A DNA stretch of 27,110 nucleotides from Cymbomonas tetramitiformis (GCA_001247695.2 LGRX02025971.1:1-27110), one strand, 5' to 3'. Counted from the stretch's first letter, positions 8,999 to 17,862 are shown. Made by a program: numbers and translations. Notes: generated by a model not told the origin, from the letters alone.

Positions 8999-9697
8999 CT
9001 GCATGCCCGTTCGCATGGATTTTATGATTTGCTGGTGCGCCTTGCCCTTCACGTTCTGGTCGACGGTGTTCTGCTCGTCAGCCAAAAATCGGACCATGTC
9101 AGACTGTAGATTAAAATACAATTTGCACTCGATCTGCTGAAAAGCTTCGTTATCCGGTTGTTCTTGGTGAAGCTCCCGCCGAGCGGTGAGGCTATGTTGG
9201 TGCCCGAAGCACACGAAACGATATACGCCTTCGTACACCTTACTGGGGTCAAACTCCTCCGCGCTTGTGAGGTGCTCCCCAGAGTGCGCCCATACAACGT
9301 ACACTAGGGAGGTGTTCTGAAAACCGTGTGGGTTCCAAGCCATGCTCTCTTTAAAGTTCATGACTTGCGCACGGTCCTCATCCCTGATGCGCTCGTAGTC
9401 CTCAGCCTGTATAATGTACTGGATAGGTATGTTGAAGGTACACCCCTTGACGTCTTTGGCGTCAACGACTCTGGGGTACCGGTGGTCATACTCAATCTGA
9501 TACCGAATCGTATTAGAATGAGCTATTGAACGCCGCTGTTTCGGCAAAGAGAGCAAGGACTGCCAGTTCTGCGCTGCTTGCTCGGCATTCTGTTCTTTGG
9601 CCGCCTTCGCTGTCTCTCCGGGCCCGTAAGCCAACAATGAGCCGCCCGGACCACGATTAGCAGCCAGATCGCTTTCTGCTGCAGGTGTCAACGGTAC
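8999..9697 (-). CDS. Exon 3 of the methyltransferase-like gene (internal domain of unknown function)
   Basis: An in-frame TAG sits directly before GTACCG and there is no ATG near the 5' end, so this is an internal exon entered through the TATAG acceptor (9698-9699). It gives 233 codons in phase 0: VPLTPAAESDLAANRG, a helical Q/E/A-rich linker, then a mixed alpha/beta region (RYQIEYDHRYPRVVDAKDVK, TFNIPIQYIIQAEDYERIRD, VYEGVYRFVCFGHQHS). Exon 1 (ends phase 0 at 11215) can splice directly to it, skipping the MYND exon. I do not recognise the domain. It is intact over its full length. Confidence 0.5.
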
Positions 9698-9743
9698 CTA
9701 TATTGTAATATAAAAGTACAAAGTTAGTCACTAACAGATAACA

Positions 9744-9855
9744 CCTCATTAGGTTAATGAGCAATTCGAAACAACACTCATATTCATTATAAAACAGTTA
9801 AGGGGAAATCACAAAGGTTAGAAACTTTGCACAACTGCTCATTAAGCTAATGAGA
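9744..9855. repeat. Two isolated copies of the TAATGAG palindrome
   Basis: Positions 9744-9762 (CCTCATTAGGTTAATGAGC) and 9837-9855 (GCTCATTAAGCTAATGAGA) are single copies of the same palindrome found in the arrays at 10242-11141 and 12949-13455. They lie between the MYND exon and exon 3 of the minus-strand gene. Confidence 0.8.
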
Positions 9856-9937
9856 CATATTTTACATTACAAGCTAATGATACATATTTTATTAACATCG
9901 GTCTTGATCAATTACGGTTGTCAATGCAAGTGTATGC

Positions 9938-10210
9938 CTACTTCTTTAGCTTTGATTTACTACATTCCTGTCGATGGCTCGACTTCCAGTGCTGCTTCGC
10001 ACAATCATGGGAACAGTATACTGCTTGGTGACAGCCGCCACACCGTTTTTCTCCTTGTTTACCACAATTTATACAGAGACACTTGTGTGCTGACACCGAG
10101 GACTTCCCGAATCGATCTTTGTTTGCCTTCCGAACAGTAGATTGTGTGAAGCATGCGGTCCAGCCATTGGAAAGCTTTACTGGTGAATTAAAGTCGGTTG
10201 TGCCAGAATC
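9938..10210 (-). CDS. MYND zinc-finger terminal exon
   Basis: The exon opens after TTTACTGCAG (acceptor at 10211-10212) in phase 0 with DSGTTDFNSPVKL and runs 90 codons to a TAG. Residues about 50-84 form a clean MYND finger: CINCGKQGEKRCGGCHQAVY followed by CSHDCAKQHWKSSHRQEC, i.e. all eight Cys/His zinc ligands in the usual C-x2-C, C-x2-C, C-x3-C, H-x3-C order. MYND fingers bind proline-rich peptides in partner proteins and are common in chromatin regulators. Spliced to exon 1 (11766-11215) this gives a complete protein of 274 residues. The exon could be skipped in favour of exon 3. Its short basic end is KSKLKK. Confidence 0.75.
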   Translation of the reverse strand, partial: DSGTTDFNSPVKLSNGWTACFTQSTVRKANKDRFGKSSVSAHKCLCINCGKQGEKRCGGCHQAVYCSHDCAKQHWKSSHRQECSKSKLKK

Positions 10211-10240
10211 CTGCAGTAAAGGAAAAAAAAACAAAAAAAC

Positions 10241-11141
10241 TGCTCATTAAGCTAATGAGACCTTTTGGTCAGTCATCGAATTTATCGAGTAAAACAGTCA
10301 CACATGTCATATAATGACAGTAGGTATCATACTAACTGTTAAAAAAAAACCTAAAGGCCAGAAAGTTTGCAAAACTGCTCATTAAGCTAATGAGGCTTTT
10401 TGTTCAAGTTTTGGTTAGTCCTCGAATTTATCGGGTAAAACAGTCACACATGTCATATAATGACAGTAGGTATCATACTAACTGTAAAAAAATCCTAAAG
10501 GCCAGAAAGTTTGCAAAACTGCTCATTAGGCTAATGAGGCTTTTTGTTCAAGTTTTGGTCAGTCATCGAATTTATCGGGTAAAACAGTCACACATGTCAT
10601 ATAATGACAGTAGGTATCATACTAACTGTAAAAAAATCCTAAAGGCCAGAAAGTTTGCAAAACTGCTCATTAGGCTAATGAGGCTTTTTGTTCAAGTTTT
10701 GGTCAGTCATCGAATTTATCGGGTAAAACAGTCACACATGTCATATAATGACAGTAGGTATCATACAAACTGTAAAAAAATCCTAAAGGCCAGAAAGTTT
10801 GCAAAACTGCTCATTAAGCTAATGAGGCTTTTTGTTCAAGTTTTGGTCAGTCCTCGAATTTATCGAGTAAAACAGTCACACACGCATGTCATATAATGAC
10901 AGTAGGTATCATACAAACTGTAAAAAAATCCTAAAGGTCAGAAAGTTTGCAAAACTGCTCATTAAGCTAATGAGGCTTTTTGTTCAAGTTTTGGTCAGTC
11001 ATCGAATTTATCGAGTAAAACAGTCACACATGTCATATAATGACAGTAGGTATCATACAAACTGTAAAAAAACCTAAAGGTCAGAAAGTTTGCAAAACTG
11101 CTCATTAAGCTAATGAGGCTTTTTGTTCAAGTTTCTTAAGA
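10241..11141. repeat. ~144-bp tandem repeat carrying a TAATGAG palindrome (intron 1, minus-strand gene)
   Basis: Seven palindrome copies begin at 10242, 10377, 10521, 10665, 10809, 10957 and 11100, a period of about 144 bp. Each is GCTCATTA-RGC-TAATGAG preceded by AAAGTTTGCAAAACT (the first copy keeps only the tail of this) and followed by CTTTTTGTTCAAG; the rest of the unit includes CAGTCACACATGTCATATAATGACAGTAGG. The array fills the first intron of the minus-strand gene, with the lowest copy about 30 bp from the MYND-exon acceptor. The plus-strand ORFs here are tandem artefacts. Confidence 0.95.
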
Positions 11142-11214
11142 CACACTAATAATTAAAGAAATGACAAATAATTAAACAAATTATAACAGGATTTTTAAAA
11201 ATGTTTGAACTTAC

Positions 11215-11766
11215 CGCGTTTGGAAGTATAGCGGTGCCACCCATCTCCGTATCGATTGAATCGTCCAAGAAACTGAACTCTTCACCAGACTTCTCAGGAG
11301 ACTTCCAGAAGTCTGCGTTCTCGGAATTTCGCCACATTTCATTCAAAAAAGAACTGTAAGCAGCAGCAGGAACTTTGGTCGCTGCTCGTGTAACCAGCTC
11401 ATCCAGCCTGTTCTTGCGCGCTGTGTAAGAAGGCGCCACGCTGCTAATCAGCATATTTTCAGCGTCAAGACGGACAGCGGTATACTCATGCGGGCGTTCA
11501 GCCGTCGCCAGCACGTACAGCGGGGTATTGCCGTTGGCGGTTGACGCAGCGCCAGCGAAAGAGATACGAAGGTTCTCATCTGCGTTTGCTGGCAAAATAG
11601 GCAAACTTTTCTGAACTGTGTCGCCATCGGCTGTTGCGAGAAAAACTTTTACTCGCAGCCAATGGCCGTCTAAAGAAGGTACGCGCTCAACTGTCCACTG
11701 CTTGTCGGGTAGCTGTAGTATGTTTCCTACGCTCATTAATGCGCGAAATTGATCCGCAGTTGCCAT
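11215..11766 (-). CDS. Exon 1 of the minus-strand gene: N-terminal domain shared by MYND and methyltransferase forms
   Basis: ATG 11766 begins 184 codons that end exactly at a consensus donor (GCG|GTAAGT at 11215/11214), phase 0. The domain reads MATADQFRALMSVGNILQLP, KQWTVERVPSLDGHWLRVKV, a strand-rich middle (TPLYVLATAERPHEYTAVRL), then helical YTARKNRLDELVTRA and an acidic end (FSFLDDSIDTEMGG). I recognise no family. The ATG is the first in the frame and faces the divergent partner gene across a 432-bp gap. Two 3' partners are phase-compatible: the MYND exon at 10210 and the exon at 9697. Full length through the methyltransferase exons would be about 1,170 residues. Confidence 0.65.
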
Positions 11767-12198
11767 TATTTTAATTCACGAAAAAGTAAAAGAAAAAGGG
11801 CGATGAGCTGTAAGCGGTGTTATGCAAAGTAGGTTTTGGATTGTGAGGAAGACTGGTCGAGTTTATTGAGTTTCAATAAGTTTTGTTCTCTCGTCATCAA
11901 AATCTGAGAATTGCGAATCGAAGTATTTTATTGGACGGGCCGAACGCGACAAAGAACTCGAATCTGCATTCAAGTTCTCGATTTCGATTGATGACATCTG
12001 CACTCGATCCGGGAACTTGAGTACAGAGTGATGTTATTGGACAAAGTTTGGTCGATCGATCCGATGAATTTAATATGACCGACCGTAATATTCAAATTCA
12101 AAGTCATCGGCTGTCGCCCCTGACGAAACTCGGAATGAACTCTCGTCGTTTTCATTTCACGGAAATCGGCTTCATAAGATTTTTGAACTATTTTTCTG
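11767..12198. promoter_or_regulatory. Shared divergent promoter region
   Basis: These 432 bp separate the start codons of the two divergent genes. Inverted CCAAT boxes (ATTGG) occur twice in the same context, TTATTGGAC at about 11928-11936 and 12034-12042. A 10-bp-arm near-perfect inverted repeat (GAACTCGAAT...ATTCAAGTTC, one mismatch) lies at 11954-11977. There is no clear TATA box for either gene. Divergent transcription from this region is an inference from gene layout. Confidence 0.45.
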
Positions 12199-12948
12199 AT
12201 GGGGCCGTTCTGGCGAATAGCTGACGAAGCTATCGACGAAGTTATTGACCTTTCACAGCCTGCAATATACTACACCCAGAAGGAAGACGATATCATAGAA
12301 ATAGAAACAGACGTATTTCGCTCATCGCCAGTTAACGCTCCTCGCTCATCGCTATACAAAACAGTTTGCGACGATGAGATATTATGCTTTCCGTGCGTTG
12401 AAACGCCAATGCACTCGAAAAGCGCAGAAACTCCAATGACTACAAACTTGCAAAAGACTAGCGACTCTCGCGCGACTCAGCGCTCATCGGACTCTGATGA
12501 CACAATAAACACGCAAGAGTCTAGTTCACGAAAGATCACAAGTGTTGACTTCAATGAGATAACGCAAAGCCTTGAAGCAAGCTTTAGTTCACACTCTGTG
12601 GGTGACGAAAAGAGTGAAAGTGTGCTGAATGGGAAAACAACTAAGGTCGGAAAAGAGCGAGCAGTTTACACATCAGTAAAAAGAAAACCCAAAGAAAAGA
12701 GTCAAATATCAATCAAAGAACGAAACCTTTCACAATCAGACATGGAAAGTATTGCAACTTATCGGTGCAAGTGCAAATCGTTTTGCTCGTTGTTGTTTCA
12801 CACATCAGCTTTAGCTGCTCAACGCAAAATGTTTTGGAACTTGTCTCAAAAAGATCGTAAAGAATGGATGATAAGAGATCTTATGAAGAGCGGGACCAGA
12901 ACTTGTGACTCAAGATTCATATTTATGTTCTTCATATGTGACAGACCG
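12199..12948 (+). CDS. DUF7869-type transposase-like protein, exon 1
   Basis: ATG 12199 begins 250 codons that end at a consensus donor (CCG|GTAAGT), phase 0. The first about 180 residues are acidic, Ser/Thr-rich and probably disordered. The last 60 carry the signature N-terminal module of this family: CKCKSFC, then R(K)MFWNLSQKDRKEWMIRDL, i.e. C-x-C-x3-C followed by R..FW.L....R..W. The exon ends ICDRP and continues across the intron as VCSAFY, matching the family's usual G..VC..AF junction. Known context: the family is widespread and often in many genomic copies in plants, algae and invertebrates, and looks like a DNA-transposon protein; its biochemistry is not established to my knowledge. 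Confidence 0.75.
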
Positions 12949-13455
12949 GTAAGTTTGCCAAAACTGCTCATTAGGTTAATGAGCGGTTTTCCTTCTTTTT
13001 TATAAAATCCCCTTGAAGAATATCTTTTTGTTCGTATTCCTGAAAGTGTGCCAAAACTGCTCATTAGGTTAATGAGCGGTTTTCCTTCTTTTTTATAAAA
13101 TCCCCTTGAAGAATATTTTTTTGTTCTATTCCTGAAAGTGTGCCAAAACTGCTCATTAGGTTAATGAGCGGTTTTCCTTCTTTTTTATAAAATCCCCTTG
13201 AAGAATATTTTTTTGTTCTATTCCTGAAAGTGTGCCAAAACTGCTCATTAGGTTAATGAGCGGTTTTCCTTCTTTTTTATAAAATCCCCTTGAAGAATTT
13301 TTTTTTGTTCTATTCCTGTAAGTGTGCCAAAACTGCTCATTAGGTTAATGAGCGGTTTTCCTTCTTCTGTTTCAAATCCCCTTGAAGAATATTTTTTTGT
13401 TCGTATTCCTGAAAGTGTGCCAAAACTGCTCATTAGGTTAATGAGCGGTTTTCCT
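12949..13455 (+). repeat. ~92-bp tandem repeat carrying a TAATGAG palindrome (intron 1, transposase-like gene)
   Basis: Six palindromes begin at 12966, 13059, 13151, 13243, 13335 and 13428. The unit is AAAACTGCTCATTA-GGT-TAATGAGCGGTTTT: 14-bp arms with one C/T difference that becomes a U-G wobble in RNA, so the sense transcript can form a fully paired 14-bp stem with a 3-nt loop. Each unit starts with a 5'-splice-site-like CTG(A/T)AAGTGTGCC. The array starts immediately at the true donor and ends about 40 bp before the acceptor (TTTACAG at 13493). Confidence 0.95.
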
Positions 13456-13493
13456 TCTTTTTGAAAACATTCACTTTGCTGGTATATTTACAG

Positions 13494-13935
13494 GTGTGTT
13501 CGGCCTTCTACCAGAAGGTTTACAAAATAAGCCAAGGCTATTTCTGCGACGTACGCGAGCGCGTTCTCTCTGGAAGAACAAATTTCATTCACGGGCTGAC
13601 TGGCAGTGAGGCAAATCGGCGTTTGTCCAACAAAAAATCAAATGTCGTCGCCTTCGTGAATAAATATGCGGAAGAACAGGGCGAACCTCAGCCTCATAAA
13701 CCTGAGACGCATCTCCCGTCGGGGAAGACAAGAGAAGAGATTTGGGATGACTATCTCGATTCCTTATCTATTCACGACCGCAAATCCAAGGAAGTCTCCT
13801 TGCCGTACTTCTACGAAATCTGGAAAGACGAGTTCAAATCTTGGCTCAAAGTTCCGAAGTGCAAGCGTTTTTCTCAGTGCAGTGTATGTGCTTCGATCAA
13901 ACTCTTGAAGGAGGGCACACCTAAATCCCAGCACG
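13494..13935 (+). CDS. DUF7869-type transposase-like protein, exon 2
   Basis: The exon enters at TTTACAG|GTG in phase 0 (VCSAFYQKVYKISQGYFCDV) and leaves at CACG|GTAAGC with phase 1 after 147 codons. It contains the family's helix-turn-helix-like segment after VC..AF and a linker with RERVLSGRTNFIHGLTG. A conserved Y-x-I-W....W region follows (SLPYFYEIWKDEFKSWLKVP), then FSQCSVCASIKLLKEG, a second Cys pair typical of the family before the catalytic-like core. Both splice joins give a continuous reading frame (GTPKSQH-G-QYDKMRE). Confidence 0.75.
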
Positions 13936-14022
13936 GTAAGCTAAATTCTGAAAAATACAGTGTTTGCATTTGTTTTACGTTGTTTTAGAAGTTTGTATAT
14001 TAAAACGTTTTTTTTTTTTCAG

Positions 14023-15855
14023 GTCAATACGACAAAATGCGAGAGGTGCACCTTAACCAAGCGCGTGCCGAGCGTGAGAAGTTCTACAAACACGGCCGAA
14101 AATCTAACATGACTAAGAGCATCAAGGAAAACAAGACGTGGTGGAAATATTCCTCTGTCATCATTGACAGGATGACCCAATGGACGACGCGCCTGCCGCA
14201 TTTCAGGCGCATGCCATCATATCTGGACCGAAAGGACTTCTTGGACGTGCACAATATGGGTAGCATCATCGAAAACGTTGGCCGGTTTATGGACTTCAAC
14301 TACGCGAATTACGGTGACGACGCCAACTTCCTGCTGAACGTGCTGCATCGTGACGTCACTCGAATTCAAGAGCACCGTCGTAAAGGGGATGGCGAGGAAC
14401 CGTACCCGATGCCGGAAGTGTTATACGTCCAGCTTGCCAACGTGGGCACCAACAAGAGCATTATGCTTTTGGCGTATATCTCTTGGTTGGTTATGTCTGG
14501 CGCGTTCAAGAAGGTGAAGGTGAACTTCCTAATCGTCGGCCACACCCACGAGAACATCGACCAGATGTTCTCGCGTTTTTCTGTGCGCTTAAAACGCAAG
14601 CTTGCGATGACCCTTGACGAAATGATGGAAATCGCAAGGGAGTGTTTCTCGGATGGCATCTTCACGACCGCGGTGGCGAAAGTGCACGATTTGAAGACCT
14701 GGTTCGGTGGTCGCTACGAGAACGTCTGTGGCATCTCCACGCAGCAGACCTTCAAAGCGTTCAAGAACGAGGCCGGCGAAGTGGTCGTGCAATACAAGAT
14801 GTATTCCACCGACAAGAAGTGGCTACCAGACTGAGGAGGGCCTCAAGGTGTTGAACTCTATGCCCGAGAACCTGCCTGATTTTGTCAAACCGAAAGCCTT
14901 CTCCAAAGAAGGGCTTACGAAGCTCGAGGATCTGGTGGACGGGATGCGGACCATTTTGAGTACGACGTTTACACCTACCCACGAGGCGTGGTGGGCGGAG
15001 CTGTTGAGGAAGCAACGAAAGCTGACCGAGGAGGGCATTTCCGAGGAGCCCAATGTCCCGTTCGTTTTGCCGAGCAAATTGCACGCACGTTTGAATGCCC
15101 CTTTGGTGCATGCCCTGGAAGCTCCTCTCAGACTCGCCGAAGCTCAGATGCCAGCAGCAGCAGAAATTCCAGCCCGAATTCAAGAACGCGTAGAACGTGC
15201 ACCGATTGCCGTGTACACGGGCAAACGTAAGGCGGTGAATCGGGCTGCTAGAAAAGCTGAAGCGTACGTGGCCAACCCGGTATGGGAGGTTTCGTTCGAT
15301 CAGATGACCGTAAACAGCTACGCCGTTTGCTTCGGAGAAATCACGGGCGTGAAGGCCAACGATGTATGCCAATTCCGTGTCAAGCTCAACGGCAAAGAAT
15401 GGTCGGACCCCCTGATGCTTGTCCGAGTGCATGCACGGATTGTCTACGCGAAGAAGTTGAAGTACAAGTACCTGAAAGTGAAGACATACACGGACACTAA
15501 GGAGCGAAGACTCGGAAAGGTGTTGGCAGGGAAAGCGGGAGCCTTCTGGGAGAACGCATCCGATACGCCGTCAACTGAGCCCTTCAAAAGTGCAGAGATA
15601 TTGCTAGCGTGGAACATCGCAGCTAACGAAGCAAAAGGTTGTATCCCAGAAGAACAGTATGGGCAACTTATAGTGGCACTGCTTGCGCAAAGAGCCAAGA
15701 AAAGACGAATTGATAACGGGCAAATGGAAGAAAACGAAGGCGATGAAGACAATAGCGAAAACGAGGGAAATGAGGAAGTGCCGACCTGTCCAGACCGGTC
15801 CAGACCTGACCAGAGGTGTAAAGACCTAGACGACGGTAGCGATGTTGAAATGTGA
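14023..15855 (+). CDS. DUF7869-type transposase-like protein, exon 3 with one frame break
   Basis: The exon opens after a T-tract and CAG in phase 1. From 14023 to 14834 it encodes the DUF7869 core: SVIIDRMTQWTTRLPHF (14154-14204), EVLYVQLANVGTNKSIMLL (about 14415-14470) and VNFLIVGHTHENIDQMFSR (about 14520-14577), the last a family hallmark. A TGA after KKWLPD ends that frame, and EEGLKVLNSMPE continues one base on. Skipping one base makes the three exons sum to 1,008 codons. The C-terminal part (to 15855) has an extended basic region, a KAKRR-like nuclear signal (RAKKRRID) and an acidic tail (EENEGDEDNSENEGNEE). As I recall the family, it has D at the MTQ and QLAN positions (MDQ, QLDN), so this copy may be inactive. 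Confidence 0.7.
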
Positions 15856-16950
15856 ATAGAATCAGCTGACTAAGACGCAAGAAATATATGTACATAATGT
15901 AAATACGATTATTAGAGAAATCTGATATGGCAATTGCTCATTTCTTTTGTATGTCATGCTCGCTACCATTTACAGCACAGAAAATAAATTGCATGCTTCA
16001 CCGTGTCTTGGAAACATTTTCGTACGTGTCTTGTAATTTTACCGTTGCGGAGGCCTGCGAGCAAAATTATTTTCAACATTAACATTTTCAGCACATATAT
16101 TTTCTAAATATCGCAAAAAACAGCTAATGTCAATTATCTACCCTAATGTCAATTTCATCGAATAGCGTGTTCTTGTCACAAGATAGTGCATGCTCACTTC
16201 CCAGACAATAATGTATATAAGGGCGGGACAGCCTAGCGAGGACGTAGGCGCGCCTAAAAGAGGGGGAGAGTTGCACTACGTAGGGTGTATCGCGAGTCAG
16301 TACGAGAGACAGACGTGTCAGAGTGACGAGTGACAGCACTGATGACAATCACCAGTATGACCGAGAGGTATGACGAGGGTGACTGACAGAATGTGACATT
16401 TGAATATCTTCACCCACAGCAGATCATGTTTGAGAGAATTGGTGGGAAACCATCCATAAATGGCGGGAAACCTTCAGTACTCAAACAGCCGAACAGAACT
16501 GGAGGGAAACCAGGAGAGCCTCAGTTCTTGCCACATCAGCACATCTATGATCATTCAGAGGAGAGATCTAGGATTGCTCAGAAGATAGATCAGAGTTGAT
16601 TGGCAACTGCAGTCCGAGGACTGTATGGCATGACCGATATCGAGACTGCATAAGAAGTGACTGACCATGTGGCATTCGAATCCGAGGCGAGCCGAGGGAG
16701 TTCGAGTCGGCAAGTTACTACTAAAAGAGCTGAGCAAGCTCTCACATCAGTTTTTGAATTAGTTACAAGTGGCACTCAACCTCTGGTTGCTAGTAACCCC
16801 GACTGTAAGTTTTAACCGATATTTCCGATATCCCACCTTGGGATCCTTAGTATCTCAACCAGTGCTATTAGGGCATTCCTGCAAGCTTGCTTACACCGGT
16901 GTCGATCCTGCATTAGGACTCATACCCTGAACAGTTCTGACCACATAATA
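15856..16950. other. Non-coding region; LTR-like TATA segment
   Basis: No ORF is convincing. AATAAA at about 15981 could serve the plus-strand gene. A TATATAA followed by GGGCGGG (16214-16227) looks like a core promoter, perhaps of an LTR fragment, but no second LTR copy or coding remnant supports that. Between 16440 and 16513 the word GGGAAACC occurs three times in TGG..GGGAAACC contexts. Confidence 0.35.
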
Positions 16951-17188
16951 ATCGTTGTCGACGATAGGCTTCATGGATTCGACGCCTCAAATATTCCTTA
17001 GCTCGGCTGCCACTTCAATTTTCTTTCAGGCACACAGAACAACCGACAAACCTACTGTGAAAGGTTGCTCTGCTTGTTTTTTTGCTGTTGTAAATTCCAT
17101 GTCAGTGAAAGCACGTTTTCGCACCTTGCTTTCGTTTTCAATTTCCTGCTTGCAGTATGTTTTGGTTTTGGTTCATTCGCTTCAGAAT

Positions 17189-17506
17189 GCTCGGTGTCCG
17201 TCGGGCAATGTGGCTGTCGGGTTGGGTTCGATTCTCAACATTCCTGCTATAACTAGCGTCCTGTTATTTTGTGCAAAATATGTCCCTGTGACGCCAACGA
17301 CCTCATTTTTACTGTGGCCGATGTCGCATTCTACTTGCGAGTTTGTCCATCATTTCGGATGGTGGGTGCGCAGTTCTGTTTTGATTGCTTCGCGTGCTCA
17401 CAAGGGTGGTGTCATAGTTGTTTTATCATTTGATTTTTAATAAGAGTGCTCGGAGCCCGTCGGGCATTTACCCGCCGGGTTGGGTTCGATTCTCAACATT
17501 TCTGCC
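17189..17506 (+). repeat. Dispersed 59-bp direct repeat with a tRNA T-arm-like end
   Basis: Positions 17189-17247 and 17448-17506 match closely: GCTCGG..(C)CCGTCGGGCA, then GGGTTGGGTTCGATTCTCAA, then CATTyCTGC. TTGGG-TTCGATT-CTCAA folds as a 5-bp stem with a 7-base loop, like a tRNA T-arm and pol III B box. No full cloverleaf fits, so a tRNA-derived SINE fragment is more likely than a tRNA gene. The ORF at 16955-17440 spanning it lacks protein character. Confidence 0.4.
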
Positions 17507-17809
17507 AACTCACGTACTGTGTCTTTTGGTACCCTCTTATTTTTGTCGCCATCATGATTTTTTGTCGCCGTGCAGAAATTATGGGTTGATTGCAGAATTT
17601 TCGGCTGCGTGCAGAATTTCCTGAAAAATAAATGATCCGAACCCATAGAGGCACCATTTTAATTCTTGTTCTTCCGTTTTCCCTCAGGAAATTATGCATC
17701 GCCATCGCCATCGGAAATTTGTCACCATCGCCGTCGCCAACAGCATCACTGCCACTTTCGACTTTGCCAGCCCTTTCGTCTTTCGCCAGGTCTGTCGAGT
17801 TCGTGTGCA

Positions 17810-17862
17810 ATATCGTTTATACCGTATCGTTACCGTATCGTTACCGAATCGATACGGTATCT
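17810..17862. repeat. Short ACCGTATCGTT repeat
   Basis: Three near-copies of ACCGTATCGTT stand in tandem, followed by ACCGAATCGATACGGTAT, whose end is complementary to the start, so the tract can form a hairpin. No coding role is seen. Confidence 0.6.

Noticed and set aside
10390..11077. Long plus-strand ORFs made of repeated LMRLFVQVLVS-type units
   Set aside because: They arise because the 144-bp tandem unit is a multiple of three. They lie within an intron of the minus-strand gene and have no start context.
10241..13455. CRISPR-like array (regular repeats)
   Set aside because: The whole unit repeats, with no unique spacers, and the arrays are inside spliced introns of a eukaryotic gene pair.
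6510..15855. Polinton/Maverick or giant-virus insertion
   Set aside because: No protein-primed DNA polymerase, capsid, packaging ATPase or retroviral-type integrase is found; only the two divergent genes are supported.
12199..15855. KDZ (Kyakuja/Dileera/Zisupton) transposase
   Set aside because: The conserved blocks, especially GHTHENIDQMF and FW.L....R..W, are those of DUF7869, not the KDZ core. A distant relation cannot be excluded.
5600..16200. Terminal inverted repeats of the proposed two-gene element
   Set aside because: By-eye comparison of 5.6-6.0 kb with 15.9-16.2 kb found no convincing inverted match, so boundaries are left open.
16955..17440. 161-codon plus-strand ORF
   Set aside because: Composition is not protein-like, it crosses a dispersed repeat with a T-arm-like element, and no conserved motif is seen.
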